Below are positions 14,151 through 31,284 of a DNA stretch of 64,000 bases, one piece after another. This DNA is from Rotaria macrura (lineage: Eukaryota; Rotifera; Eurotatoria; Philodinida; Philodinidae): NCBI GenBank assembly GCA_900239685.1, contig OENT01000003.1:310001-374000 (forward strand), in the 5' to 3' direction. The position numbers were made by a program, and so were the translations under genes. The stretch's first letter is position 1, and the number at the start of each line of letters is the position of its first letter. The notes below the pieces were generated by a model. It saw only the letters and a program-made list of their open reading frames with translations. It was not told the origin of the DNA and did no database searches.

Positions 14151-15929
14151 ATGTCGTATCATGTCGAAACAGACAGTGTAACAGGCCATAAATATATTAT
14201 TGATATGAACCGTCGTCGTAGTATTTGCTCACGAGATGGATGTTTATCACAAGCACAACGAAATGCACTTTGTACAAAGTAGAACAATTTAGAAAATCAA
14301 TATCGAATACGTTTCACTAAGCTTTTTGTAGACATTTACGGTCATATGATAGATCAACAGACAGCAACAAAGTTTGTTCTATTCGACAATGTTTGAAAAA
14401 AGAACTATTGAACATATTTATTTAGATCATTATTAGAAAGAGTTATCAAAATTTAAGAAATAAAAGAAGCTCCATAATAGGAAAACAATCATCAATTCAT
14501 AGTTGGTCAGCAAAAAATGTAACAATCAATAGTACTAATGTAAATGTCAATGAAATGAAAAATATTTTCTCAAAATTTCATAACGTAAGAGACATTGAAG
14601 CAATTAAAAATCTAGGTCAAAGTTAAAAAGAACAGTAGATTCATCTTGCTAAGAATACAATAAACTAACTTTTACTCGGATTTCAAATATTGAGTCTACA
14701 TCTGATGAATTTCCAATTGGCAAAAGTTTGAAACAGAATTCATTCACTGTTTAGGAACGGCGAGCTTTTCTATTCTCTAATTAGAGCTTAAAATTTGAGT
14801 GAACTTGCAGTTTTCATGATAGAAAAATGAGCAGTACGATTTAATTATGTATAAACATTCATTTGGAAAGAAGCACATATGTAGCTCGAACCTTGAATGA
14901 TCTCTTATTCGCAAATAGAATGTTAGATATTGATGAAGAAATCTTCGACTTTAAAAGTTTACTTTTACACAGAATTGTGTCTAGAGAAATGATGTAACCT
15001 ACATTTCTATTTTTTATATCAACTTTTCGCAATGGTTCAACGAATCTTTTACTTATTGTCCAGTAATTTTCATTGTTCATCTATTTTATTTAATAGTTGA
15101 ACGAAAAAACCAATCCTCAGATTACATCATCATCAAGTATTGAAACGAACGACGATACAAAATCTGAAAGTTCTATTGAGTACGACTATATGAATCCATT
15201 GTCAGTAACTCTTCCAACAAGTAATAGTCAACATCAATATGTATCCATTGCTACAATTTATTTGCAAGATGAACAATGGGTAAAATGTTTATCTGTTCGA
15301 TATTAAATAATCTTTATTTATATTTAATTTAGCATCAAATCGAATTATTTATCAAACATTTTCCTTTACAGGCTTCACTTTCGAATAATATGAATGTTAT
15401 ATCATCAACAACACATCTACTTGTTGACGATTCTTCTCATCCACTTCAATGTACGCTGTCGAAAAAGATATTTCAAGCTGTTGCTCGACACATATTCATT
15501 GTTTCAATACGATGGATCGAGGAATGTTTATTACGAAATGAAATTATAGATGAAACACCATTCGAAATTCGTGGTGATTCGACTATGTCAACAATGCATT
15601 TAACTAGTCATAATACGTGTGCTCCGTTATTCTCATATGATATGTCATTTTCAATTGATTGTAATTCATTTCAACGAGTATTAACTAGAAATGATTTAGC
15701 AGAATTGGCTATATTGAGTGGTGCTCAACTATTCGATCCAGAACAATGCATATCAACAGAAATTCAATCAAAAATTCTTCTTGTACTTGCAGATCCTACA
15801 GCTGATCGTCGTCAGTTGCAAAATAAATATAAGCAATGGCATAAAACTATTAAATATCTTACACCAGGATATCTACTAAAATCTATTATTTATCAAAAAC
15901 AACAACCATATGAAGATTTTGAACTTTAA
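14151..15929 (+). CDS. Short tandem-BRCT protein, BRCA1/BARD1-like C-terminus
   Basis: Proposed five-exon gene (14151-14278, 14332-14371, 14426-14584, 15097-15279, 15372-15929), 355 residues, all junctions in phase. The last two exons are secure. The first BRCT repeat has THLLVDD, a helical AVARHIFIVSIRWIEECL core with the conserved Trp, and then PFEIRGD, which resembles BRCA1 (FEVRGD) and BARD1. The linker and a second repeat follow (LAELAILSGAQLFD ... YLTPGYLLKSIIY). Tandem BRCTs of this type bind phosphoserine peptides in DNA-damage signalling. The N-terminal part has a small Cys/Arg cluster (RRRSICSRDGCLSQAQRNAL) but no RING and no ankyrin repeats, so this is not a full BRCA1 or BARD1. 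The 512-nt third intron is unusually long and could hide another exon. Exons 1-3 rest on splice sites and phase alone, so joining them to the BRCT part is inference. Confidence 0.72.
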
Positions 15930-18900
15930 ATTTTGTTCTCAAATGTATAAGCTTTATTTTCCTTTTTTTAGTATATTTTGTTCCATGCAAATATACAAGT
16001 AATTAGAGATTTCAATTGGTTACGTTCTATGTAGTATCTGTTTTGATGAAGACGAATAGTTCCACTGGTACAAGAAAAGCCGAAGATTTCGTGTCAAGGA
16101 TTTAAGAAAAGTAAAAATTTTACAGCGAAACATAATTATAAAATTTAGAATTAAATTTGAGACTATCATGATGAAGTTCTTGAGTAATAACTAAATAGCA
16201 GGAGATATAAAAAAATATCATTTTGAATACAAGTATTGTTATTGCGTCTCATCTTTCAACAAACATATTGAGCTTGTCAAAGGAAATTCAACGATGTAAA
16301 AGAAATACTTCGTGACGACATTGTAAGTTTCTACAAAAGATAGAGATATTTCGAATGAACTTAGATTACAATTATATTATGAGACTATAGTATAACAATA
16401 AAATACATTCTAGAAATAATTCACAATTCGAACTGTCATCATAGTATTAATTCATCATGATAGTACCTATGTGCTCATCTTAGAATTTTTAATATGTTAT
16501 TTCAACTAATTATCAAGAATTTTTGCATGTAAAATAATTTTGTTTGAGCACAATTTTCGTTCATGGATTATATATGAATAAAAACTGCTCTGTGGTCATT
16601 CTTAGTTGAATTGAATCAGATCTCACAAAATCAATTATACAAAAACCAAAGGTTTGAATGTGTCCAATAATCTCTTTACGATAGAACTTCGTAGGGCACT
16701 TTTTCATTGGTAATCTCAAATTAAATATTTGACCTCAAGAGTTTTCGTATGTAGTTGTGTACTCCGTCGTCTGCATAGTAGATTGATGAAAACAAAATAC
16801 TGATTATCAAAAAAAACACACTTCTGCAATTATTCGAGAGACGGTTTTCATTCCTTGAATTTGAGTCATCATACAGATGTTTCGATGGACGGGTCTTGTT
16901 GACGTTCTTCAAATGTCATTACAGTCATTGATAGAAAGACATAACATTTGTACAGGAGTGATTTTGATTTCTCGATTGAGTCTCGAATTGATATTTTTTC
17001 TTTCATCACATAAATATTCTTGATTGTAACCTGGATATATGTAATAATTCTGATTCGAACTTGACTCTTCATAGTGCATTGTCTTCTACAAATCGTATTC
17101 AATGTTTGACATCAAAGAAAGCCATCGAATAGTATGATGCTCAGTCGATTGTATAAAATACAGAAGGAAAATAGGTTCACATAGAATAGCATTTGACAGT
17201 TTGGTATCAAAAGGACTTGTTAACAATTTTCTTGTGAAATCATTAACGTATGGCAACAAAATTTTTACGACGATGATTCCAAGACTAGATGTGCTGTGTA
17301 TGTATTTCATGACCTTGATTCAACAATTAAAATTATTGCAGAACTAAATATTCATCTCTATGTTAATAAGATGCTTCTTGAAATCATATTTAACTTGATT
17401 CGATGTGCCTGTCCACATTTCGATGCTTTTACTTGTTTCACAATTCGACTGCTTTCGAAGTAGATATTCAAGCGTTCAGATGATTTTCTCGGATTATCTT
17501 TTGAATCACTTACTAGTTTTGAAAATGACATTTCATCATGTGAAATCTGAAGCAAATATGACAAAGATCTGCATAGATTTTAAAGACAACTATGATTGTC
17601 GTGTTCGTTTCTAATTATTTTCAAAGAAACCGTCAATATCCTTAATGAATAGTAGAGAACATGCTCAAAAAATATATCAAATTCAGTATTTCCATCACAT
17701 ATATTCGGTATTTAGGTTTCATGGCATTGAATTGAAAAGAGGAAGGGTGTGTCTTGATTATTCAAAAATCATTAACAACATCTGTTGGATCTTTGTATAT
17801 ATATTTAAAAGCTATACATTGTTGCTCGATTATTTATAGTAGATTTCAGTTTTTTCCTTTCTTCTTGTAGACTGATTCAATCAATTATGATTGTACATGA
17901 AATACATGTAGTTCAAAGATCAACTCCTTTTACAGGCAAGTATCTTTGAAATATTGAAAAAAGAATGTAACTTTATGGAATAACAGCGATGCTTTCAGAA
18001 ATGGCTTTTACTACAAATATCTTTCTTTCTGAATACTATTCAAGGGATACAAAAACAATGTGAGTTCATCCAACTGGAATTCAATTTTATATATACTTAG
18101 ATAATCTGTCATGTCGAGTTATTCATCAAAAGTAATGACGTTTCTGTAATCATCCGTACATATGGCAGCCATCTCATTTTGAGAAACTGCATTATGGAAA
18201 AATCCTTATCAAAGATGATGGTTGATTTTCAATGAATAATTGTATAGTCAGATATATTTTTGCAACGATATATTACCATGTCATAATGGCAATGGTAAAC
18301 TACAAAAGGCGGCACATGTTGTTATGAAGCAAGTTTCAGCTGTTAGCCTATTGAAAACACAATTGAATAAAGATTATTTAGATTGTTACGTGTTGATCAG
18401 TACTTCGCTTCATGTTACATTTGCCCTATCACCACGTATTATAGTCAAACTTTAGATGTTAGAAAAAAATATCCATAGTTGTTCACAGTATCTGGTGGTC
18501 TATCAACTAAAAAAGAAACAAACATTGGATTTATTCAACATACGAGAGTCAACCAATCATCGACACACCTCATTTTCTTTTTGTTATTTGTCACTCGTAT
18601 AAAAATAATCATACAATCGATTTCGATGATGATTAATCATTTGACTCGTAGGAAATATAATTTCTCACAACATTATCAATGTATGATTCTAGATGCTCGA
18701 TGAATTAGACCTTTCTCATGTATACTATGAATATTTCTTTCGAATTTTCTAGAAAAGTATTGAAAATTATTTTTTAGCCGCTAGATAAGAAAACTTACTT
18801 ATGTTGATCAACGACAGGAAATTATCATTTTCTTGTCAATACATCAATATTAATTGATGAATTAATTTTGAATAAATTTCGACGATAGCGATGAAGAATT

Positions 18901-19958
18901 TCACTAAAAAGCAATGTGAAATGAAATGTAAATATATAAATTCAACTCAAAGTAACAATAATCATAACATTCACTGAAAATAAACCAACGAACAAGTACT
19001 GCTAATAGTGTTACTAACACATCAAACAAAAGAAGAGATCATCGATCGATATGATTATTTAGTTTTAGAAGAATTACGACTTGTATTGAAATAGCGAAAG
19101 GATTGATCAACTTATTGTTCTGTATTCTTTTTTTTCATACAATATTCATTGATCTTAATAAAGTGATACATTTTATGTTTAAAATGGTTAGTTTCGTTAC
19201 TGTTTGATACGTTTTATTTTGGTCGTAAATTACTACAGATGAAAGATAATATCAGACTAATACTAGATATACAGTACTACCAAGTAGGTAAAGAAAAAAG
19301 AATCGAAACATAATTAATCTAATAATTTTTCGAAAAAATTCTCATTAGCATACGTACCTTCATACTGAGCACTGATTTATTTCCTCCGATCTCATGTAGG
19401 TTTTTGACCATCTCCCTTGCATTTACTTGAACTTCGACAATGTATTTTTCCTTTGGTTTGTAAAGACTAATTCGACTTGAAGTTATAAATATGTTCTGAT
19501 TAAGAAAGACAAAATATAGCTTTTATCTGACTTTATTTCTATAGTATTAGGACCACGACAAATTCTCTTAGTCTGAACTCTCTATACATTCCTATTTCTC
19601 TTGTAGAAAAGTAGTTTTTTTTTCTATAATTCTCAATCTAGAAACATTATCGAGAGACGTCGCAGTACGCATTGATTTTTTTCGACTAATATGTTTTTTC
19701 GTTTTTTGAATAATTCGAATCCTCTTTTGTTGAAAAGAAGAAATACTAATCTAAATATGGACATAAGCAATCTTCTCACACACAAAGTTGTTTTTTTACT
19801 GTTCTCTGTGTGTGTGTGTGATGAGTAAGAGAAAGAGAAAATGAATAGAGATTCGACGAAAAAAAAACGGATCAAAGCAGTACACACACAGATACTTACA
19901 CTCATATTAAACATTCGAACATACACACACATATAAAGAAACAAACAAGGGTATATTT
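15930..19958. other. 4-kb stretch without a supported gene
   Basis: Many short open frames on both strands, none with convincing family features. On minus, 17086-17564 encodes two short pieces (with CGQAHRIKL and HHTIRWLSL) that faintly recall the C..H and RWLS positions of hAT-type transposase relatives; this is too weak to name an element. Plus-strand frames at 18240-18455 and 18479-18703 look partly protein-like but match nothing I know. A (GT)n run lies at about 19805-19820. Confidence 0.4.
19805..19820. repeat. (GT)n microsatellite
   Basis: Perfect dinucleotide run of about eight units just downstream of INTS12, with a (CA)-rich stretch on the same strand some 60 bp further on. Confidence 0.85.
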
Positions 19959-21967
19959 TCAAAATTTCTTAGTCAAACTTTTTTCAGCAGCCAGTTTTTT
20001 CATTTGTTTTAATCTCTTTTCAAAATCAAGATTCGTTGCTATCTTAGTATTGGTACCAGTTGTTGATGATGGAGAATTACTGCCAGAACTGTTACTACTC
20101 GAACTATTTAAACGATTGTATACTAATGTACTTGTAGTTGATGGAGGAGATTTAACAACGGACGTTTGTCGACCGAGTGGCATCGGTGAACTGATTCGTT
20201 GTAAATTTTTCGATGTTGTTAACAATTTTTGTGTGGATTTCAAAGAAGATGATGATAGTTGGGGTTTTAATACAGGAGGTGATGTTGGTTTAGTAGATTT
20301 TAACGATGACATTGATAATGAACTGGTTGATTTTAATGATACAGTATTACTACCATTGGCTGATTGTTTCAATGAAGAACTTAATGATTTTGGTGATGGA
20401 GGTGAACGTTTAGAATTATTACTATTACTCGATGAAGTCAATGCTGTCAATTCAACAAGAATTGAACTTGCTGAAGAACTTGAAGTCGTACTCGTTACAT
20501 CTGATGTTGTTTTCTTTTCTTTGAATCCAGTTGCTAATGAAGCCCAACCATTCGCATTTTTTGTAGTCGTACCATTTGTTAATGAAGAATTTGAACTAGA
20601 TATTGATGGATTACTTATTGTCGTAGTATCTGATGTCGTTGAATCAGACGACTAGAAATCAAATCAAACGAAAAGAAATATGCTTTGCTGTTAATATGGA
20701 ACAGAACGAATCCATTGAACTTACTTTAGATTTAAATGAAAATAATCCCGTAGTTACATCTGTAATAGAAGTTGAAATGCCTTTCTTTCCAGTCGATAAT
20801 GTTGCCTCCGAAGTTTTTGATTTATTGACAGATGAAGATGGATTACTATTTGTTTTTGTTTCTTTAATTGATGATTGTGATTGTTGCTAGAAATAGATTG
20901 ATTTATAGTTCAATAGAAAAATTTTCTACGATGATTTACTCAAGATAGACGTGCTTTATCGTTTACTTACTCGTTTATTAATTATTCTTCGACATTTTAC
21001 ACAATACCATAAGCATCGAGGATCACTAATATCAGCCGTACTAACGGGTGGTTTATGACATTTTTGATGATACTTAGCATGACATTCATGACATTCGACT
21101 AAACGATTATCTTTTTCTTCTGTAAGAACCCTATTGTAAAGAGACGAGAGAAGTTTTCGAGTTAAGAGTAGAAATCAAGTTTTTCTTTCACATACATGCA
21201 TTTGTTGCATACAAGACCTAGTTCAATTGCGAATTCATCGATATCTCGTGATGATGAAGGATTTGCTTGGGATTCCGATGATTTTGCTTTTATATCATCG
21301 TTATCATCATCGTCAGGATCGACATCATCATCTTTATCGTTTGTATTGAGTGCTTCTTCTGACTGTTGTTTTTTCTTTTTTGGCATGTCATCATCATCTT
21401 TAATTGTTGTCGATTTTAAACGTTTTGCAGGAGGTGGTTTAGAATTTGATGTTAAAGGTGCTGAGCGTTTTTTCTATTGAAAGCAAACGAAAAACAAATT
21501 AAAACTCACGAAACAAAAATTCTTTGTCTGATTCAGATAATTTTTCCGTCAAAATCGATGAATATTAACTGTACACATTGCAGATTTCTCTTTCGTGGAA
21601 TGTTCGTTCTCCCACTATCGAACTTGCTACTTGCAACACTTATACAAGCTCATGGTGAATGAAGAACGATTCAAGATTTATAATCACTTACAGGTAATGG
21701 TTGTGGGGAATTGGATGTTGTCTGAGCATCAGATTTACAATCTGAAGACGATTCAGGAGAACACTAAAAGAAAAGAGAATCTTTCATTCGATTTGTTTAT
21801 TATTCATTTGAAAAGTGAACCTTGGGAGATTTATTAATTTGTTTATTCTCTTTGATAAGTTCATCTATTAATAATTCAAATTGTTCAGACATATCCGATG
21901 GATGTGTTAGAAAAATTGAAAGTGTTCGTTGCAAATAATCAAATTGTCTTATTGGCTGTAAATCCAT
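19959..21967 (-). CDS. INTS12, Integrator complex subunit 12 (PHD finger)
   Basis: Multi-exon gene from ATG 21967. Integrator cleaves snRNA 3' ends and attenuates paused RNA polymerase II; INTS12 is its PHD-finger subunit and contacts INTS1 through its N-terminal region. The N-terminus MDLQPIRQFDYLQRTLSIFL, with a following SDMSEQFELLIDELIKEN, parallels the human LDPIFLKALGFLHSK...LKALLDESL. An acidic Asp/Lys stretch precedes DEFAIELGLVCNKC, which matches the human DDFAMEMGLACVVC entry to the PHD finger. The next exon (about 20970-21130) holds LVECHECHAKYHQKCHKP and LWYCVKC, giving the Cys4-His-Cys3 ligands. The GWASLATGFKEKK segment corresponds to human GWAAFAAK. A long Ser/Thr/Pro-rich tail ends KRLKQMKKLAAEKSLTKKF, like the human MKRLQMVKKKAAQKKLKK. 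Exon borders in the acidic region are approximate. Confidence 0.92.
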
Positions 21968-24022
21968 TTTTAGATATGTTCAATTAGAAAAAAAAATCTG
22001 AAAAACAATTTATCATTAGTAATTTTCAAAGATGAATTCTAAAGTTGTTCTCTGCTATAAATTTGAATGGTACCCGCTTTTATGTATGAGCAAGTAATTA
22101 CAGTGCGGTTGTTGGTCTTTCTCGTTTTTTTTGTTCGTTTTAAATTTTTCTGCCTATTCTTAATAGAATTTTGCAAAAAAATATTTCATTAGCTTTTTAT
22201 TCTTTCGGAATCAAGAAATGAAATTCTGACACCTTGAATATGAGCACTAGATATTATACCTTTTTTTAATCGAAATTTTGAATAATAACGACGTTGATGA
22301 GAAGAATAATCACCAGGCTGTGCATTTGTTGCTCGTATGTTCATTTGTTTCTTGTTGAATATCTAGAACACATGCACATACGTTCACGTGTTCATCGCAT
22401 AAAACGAACTGTTTTTGATAAATGACATATTCCTAGCGACATCTTTCAATTATATTTTCATCATAGCGTATCCTAGCGAGCGTTTCATTTAATTTTCATT
22501 GAAACTGTAATCGATTCAAATTATGCAATCTCATTATTATTCCTTGGATTAATTAAAATAAATATTGATTACTTGTAAGAAATTATCAGGTACCAATTAC
22601 TGGTGACATCTACTAGTGCAAAAAAAAAAAACTTGAAAGAATTCATGTTTTTTTATTATGTTTTGTCTTTTCCTCGTTTTCTGCCTCATTGGACTCAGCG
22701 TTTTTCGGCTTCAATTTTTTTTCTTGTCAATATATATATATCTATATATATATACATACATTTAAGAAAATAAAATTCCAAATAAAAAAAATTCAAATAC
22801 AACAAGTCCTAGAAAAACATGTCAAATTGCAAGTAGCAGAGCACTCTGTTGCATCTCTTTCGACCAGCATTGTGATGGACGACGAATGATGTGCGCCAGC
22901 ACTTTACGTTAGGTTTTGAGTGTTCAACCTATTTGACAAAATGTACATGTTTTTTATTTATTCACTCGACAACATTTCCCTTCTATTCAAAGTGCACACT
23001 CATATCAACCAAAGACCATCTGTTCGGCTCTCTCTCTCTCTTAATGCATGTATATATATATATTTATTTATATATTAATGAATAGATGCGTTGCGTACCG
23101 AACCCCATTAGCCAACGTCATCCATCGCCTAGAATAGAAAGAAAGAAGCAGAAAAAGAATGGTGTTTAGTATTTCTTCTCTCACTCAACCAAGTTAAACA
23201 ATAATTCGACGACGATATATATACTTTACCCGAGGAAAGAAAAAGAGACGATGCAGCCGAGATTCGAACCACATTCCTTTTCATACGTTAGCGGTGCACA
23301 CGCACACGAATGAAATGATGGAAAAAGCCAACAGTGAGCCCTTCATCATCGCCCTCTATTTATATGTCGCTGCTTCTCTCTCCTTCTCTTGTGATCAAGA
23401 GAAAAAAGAGAAATAGAGAAGAAAAAAAGAAAGAAAAAACATGGCGAAGAGAAAAAGTAATATATATATCGACTCTCTAACGAAACAAACATTGATGCAC
23501 ACATACAAAATGCCGTCGTTATGTCTATGGAGAGAGTGAATTAGAGAAAGATAGGCAGCCATCGCGCCATTGCTATTAAGATGCTTTACTGACTCCATCA
23601 AGACGATTGATAGAAAGAAAAAAAAGAAAAAAGAAACGACAAATAACATTACACCTACAATACATCGCTGTATATAAAAGCTTTGTAGGGTAAATTGAGT
23701 TGAGGGGCCGAAAACGGGGTCGTCAGGTTTCACTCTCAACTGACATGTTTCACAAAATATCGTGTTTGATAATAAAATATCATTGTTACCTATTGCGAGC
23801 ATGTACATATTTAGGATTTTTTGTTCCTACAATTACGTGAACAAGAAAAAGCTTAATTTTCCAATGATGTTGTATTTTATTTTCTTATTGTCTTCTTTTA
23901 ATTAACACACAAAGAAAAAAAATGATGAAAAACAAAAGTTGAAAACGATCCTTTTGTTTGCTTGCTTGTTTCGGATGATCCTATGAATTGTATATAGCTT
24001 GAAAACCAAAAATATCGTTTGT
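21968..24022. other. Intergenic between INTS12 and eS27
   Basis: No supported gene. It contains AT-dinucleotide tracts (about 22730-22755 and 23049-23066) and CT runs (about 23029-23041). A minus-strand stretch near 23240-23345 has a tRNA B-box-like GGTTCGAATCT followed by a T run, but no cloverleaf can be folded. The open frame across 23395-23808 is low complexity and Phe-rich. Confidence 0.55.
23876..23881 (-). terminator. Possible polyadenylation signal of eS27
   Basis: A minus-strand AATAAA about 140 bp beyond the eS27 stop codon, in an otherwise T-rich flank. Position and motif fit; no downstream element can be confirmed by eye. Confidence 0.4.
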
Positions 24023-24376
24023 TTAGTTTCGATCAGTATCATCTTTGCGTGCCAATGGTGTATCACGTTTCTTACGGAATGAACAACCTTCCGTAAGACG
24101 AGCTTTACCGCCCGATGGCGAGCAGAGTACATAATTGCAGCCAACGCATAAGACTACGGTTTGTGCATGGCTGAAAACTAAAACGAAAGAAAAAAATAAA
24201 GTGAAAACTTGAAATGGAAAGAAATCTGTTTCCAATATACCTGTTGTTATCTTGTAACAACCTGGACACTTAACGTCCATAAAATATGAATTTGGACTTT
24301 GTACAAGTCGTTTCTTCTTGTGTTTGCAACGTTCTTCTTCCATCGATGGATGAAGGAGATCTTTAGCCAAAGGCAT
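24023..24376 (-). CDS. Ribosomal protein eS27 (RPS27)
   Basis: Two exons (24376-24241 and 24177-24023) split by a 63-nt intron encode 96 residues of the small-subunit protein eS27. The N-terminus [15 protein letters not shown] and [20 protein letters not shown] are almost identical to human. The zinc-ribbon cysteines are CPGC and, after the intron, CVGC. The core continues [15 protein letters not shown]. Human RPS27 ends a few residues later at 84 residues; here the frame runs on with a charged tail, [14 protein letters not shown], making the protein about 12 residues longer. The start is the family's invariant MPLAKDL. Strong expression is expected of a ribosomal gene, but no promoter motif is obvious. 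Confidence 0.97.
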   Translation of the reverse strand: MPLAKDLLHPSMEEERCKHKKKRLVQSPNSYFMDVKCPGCYKITTGILETDFFPFQVFTLFFSFVLVFSHAQTVVLCVGCNYVLCSPSGGKARLTEGCSFRKKRDTPLARKDDTDRN

Positions 24377-24742
24377 TATTGATTAGTTTAAAATAACAAA
24401 TATCTAAAAAAAAAAGGAATCGTTCGATTTCTGTTGCATGATTTACAACATCTCATTGCAGCTTATTTTCTTTTTCTACGGATAGATTATATCTGAGCAA
24501 GGATCAAAAAACAAAGCATGAACAAAGAAAAATAAAACTAATAATGTTCGCAATCTTTGGAATACGTTAAGAAGCAAACAACAGCAACAACAACAACAAG
24601 AGTAAAATACAATTGTAAAGCCAATAATTGATATCAAACCGGATAAATAAATCAAAACATAAAAGTTATATGATAAACATTAAACGAATACTCAGATCTC
24701 GTAAATCAAAGCACTGTTAAATACACACATCTCTATTGATTA
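24377..24742. other. Gap between eS27 and FAM135
   Basis: About 365 bp, AT-rich with an (AAC)n-like stretch near 24580-24598. No exon seen. It should contain the eS27 promoter and the 3' end of FAM135. Confidence 0.55.
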
Positions 24743-30433
<5,691 letters not shown>

Positions 30434-31284
30434 AGTCTAAAACGAACTATAAATAATCTAAATAATCTTGTTTGCAACTAGTTTACCTTCTTATAAACTA
30501 ACAAAAGCTTTAAATTTCATTGTCGCTCTGATTAAAAAATCATGGGAATATATCATCTAGGTTGAAAAGAAAAAAAAACGACTTGGTAGAAAAGAACGAG
30601 AGTGCATTAATGTTGTCGAATTATTACTTATCATTGAAAATAAACTGTAGAAGTTACTTACATACAACCTGAAAAGTTAACTTAGATCGTGTTCAAAAAA
30701 TTTATTAAATAATTTTCTAAAAAATAAATTTGAGAAAAATATTTTTCATTTGTAAATTTCGTGGAAATTAAAATTCCTATTTACAAAATAAGAATTTATT
30801 TGTATTTGGTGCCAAGCGACATTTTGATTCTCCAATCATTTGATTGGTGTTACTAATGACGAAGAGATATTCTATGGATCGACGTATAGTTTTTGTTGGA
30901 GACAACAACAGCATAACAGCAAGAAAACGCGCATAGATATTCATAGTTGGAGAAGAAACAAAAAGAAAGAGAAAGAGGAAGAAAATAATCAAAACGAAAA
31001 TAATTTCATATTTCTGGATTAATAAGGGAAAAAACATTTTCTTTAATACAAATTGACTCGTTTTTTTCTCTGGTATTCATTGACGACTACGAAAACAACG
31101 CGAAAATTAATATTTTTCGATGAATCATTCATTGATTTCTACTTTATTTTTCTTGTTTTTATTTTAAGTTATTTTGTTCGTTTCCATCAAGATACCTCGC
31201 TTAATTATACTGGCATCGTTGAAGTGATTTCTATCGTCTCGACGAAAAAAATTATCTCCTGTATTCTCTTGTTTGATTACTAAT
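30434..31284. promoter_or_regulatory. Shared divergent promoter region of FAM135 and TDRD3
   Basis: The two genes point away from each other across about 850 bp. No TATA or initiator element is certain. On the FAM135 side a pyrimidine tract ending in AG lies three bases before the ATG, so that start probably follows a splice acceptor and the true promoter is further away. Open frames inside (30777-31037, 30840-31022) are low complexity. Confidence 0.35.

Noticed and set aside
14859-15080. Minus-strand open frame within the third intron of the BRCT gene
   Set aside because: No recognisable features and lies inside a plausible intron; length is compatible with chance.
20050-20655. 201-codon plus-strand open frame
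   Set aside because: Antisense shadow of the Ser/Thr-rich tail of INTS12; the minus-strand frame is the one with family similarity.
23235-23350. Possible tRNA gene on minus (GGTTCGAATCT B-box, upstream GGCTCACTGTTGG A-box-like, T run after)
   Set aside because: The T stem pairs poorly, no anticodon arm can be drawn, and the distance between boxes is too long without a convincing intron.
23395-23808. 137-codon minus-strand open frame
   Set aside because: Low-complexity Phe/Leu runs from A/T tracts, no family features, and no splice context.
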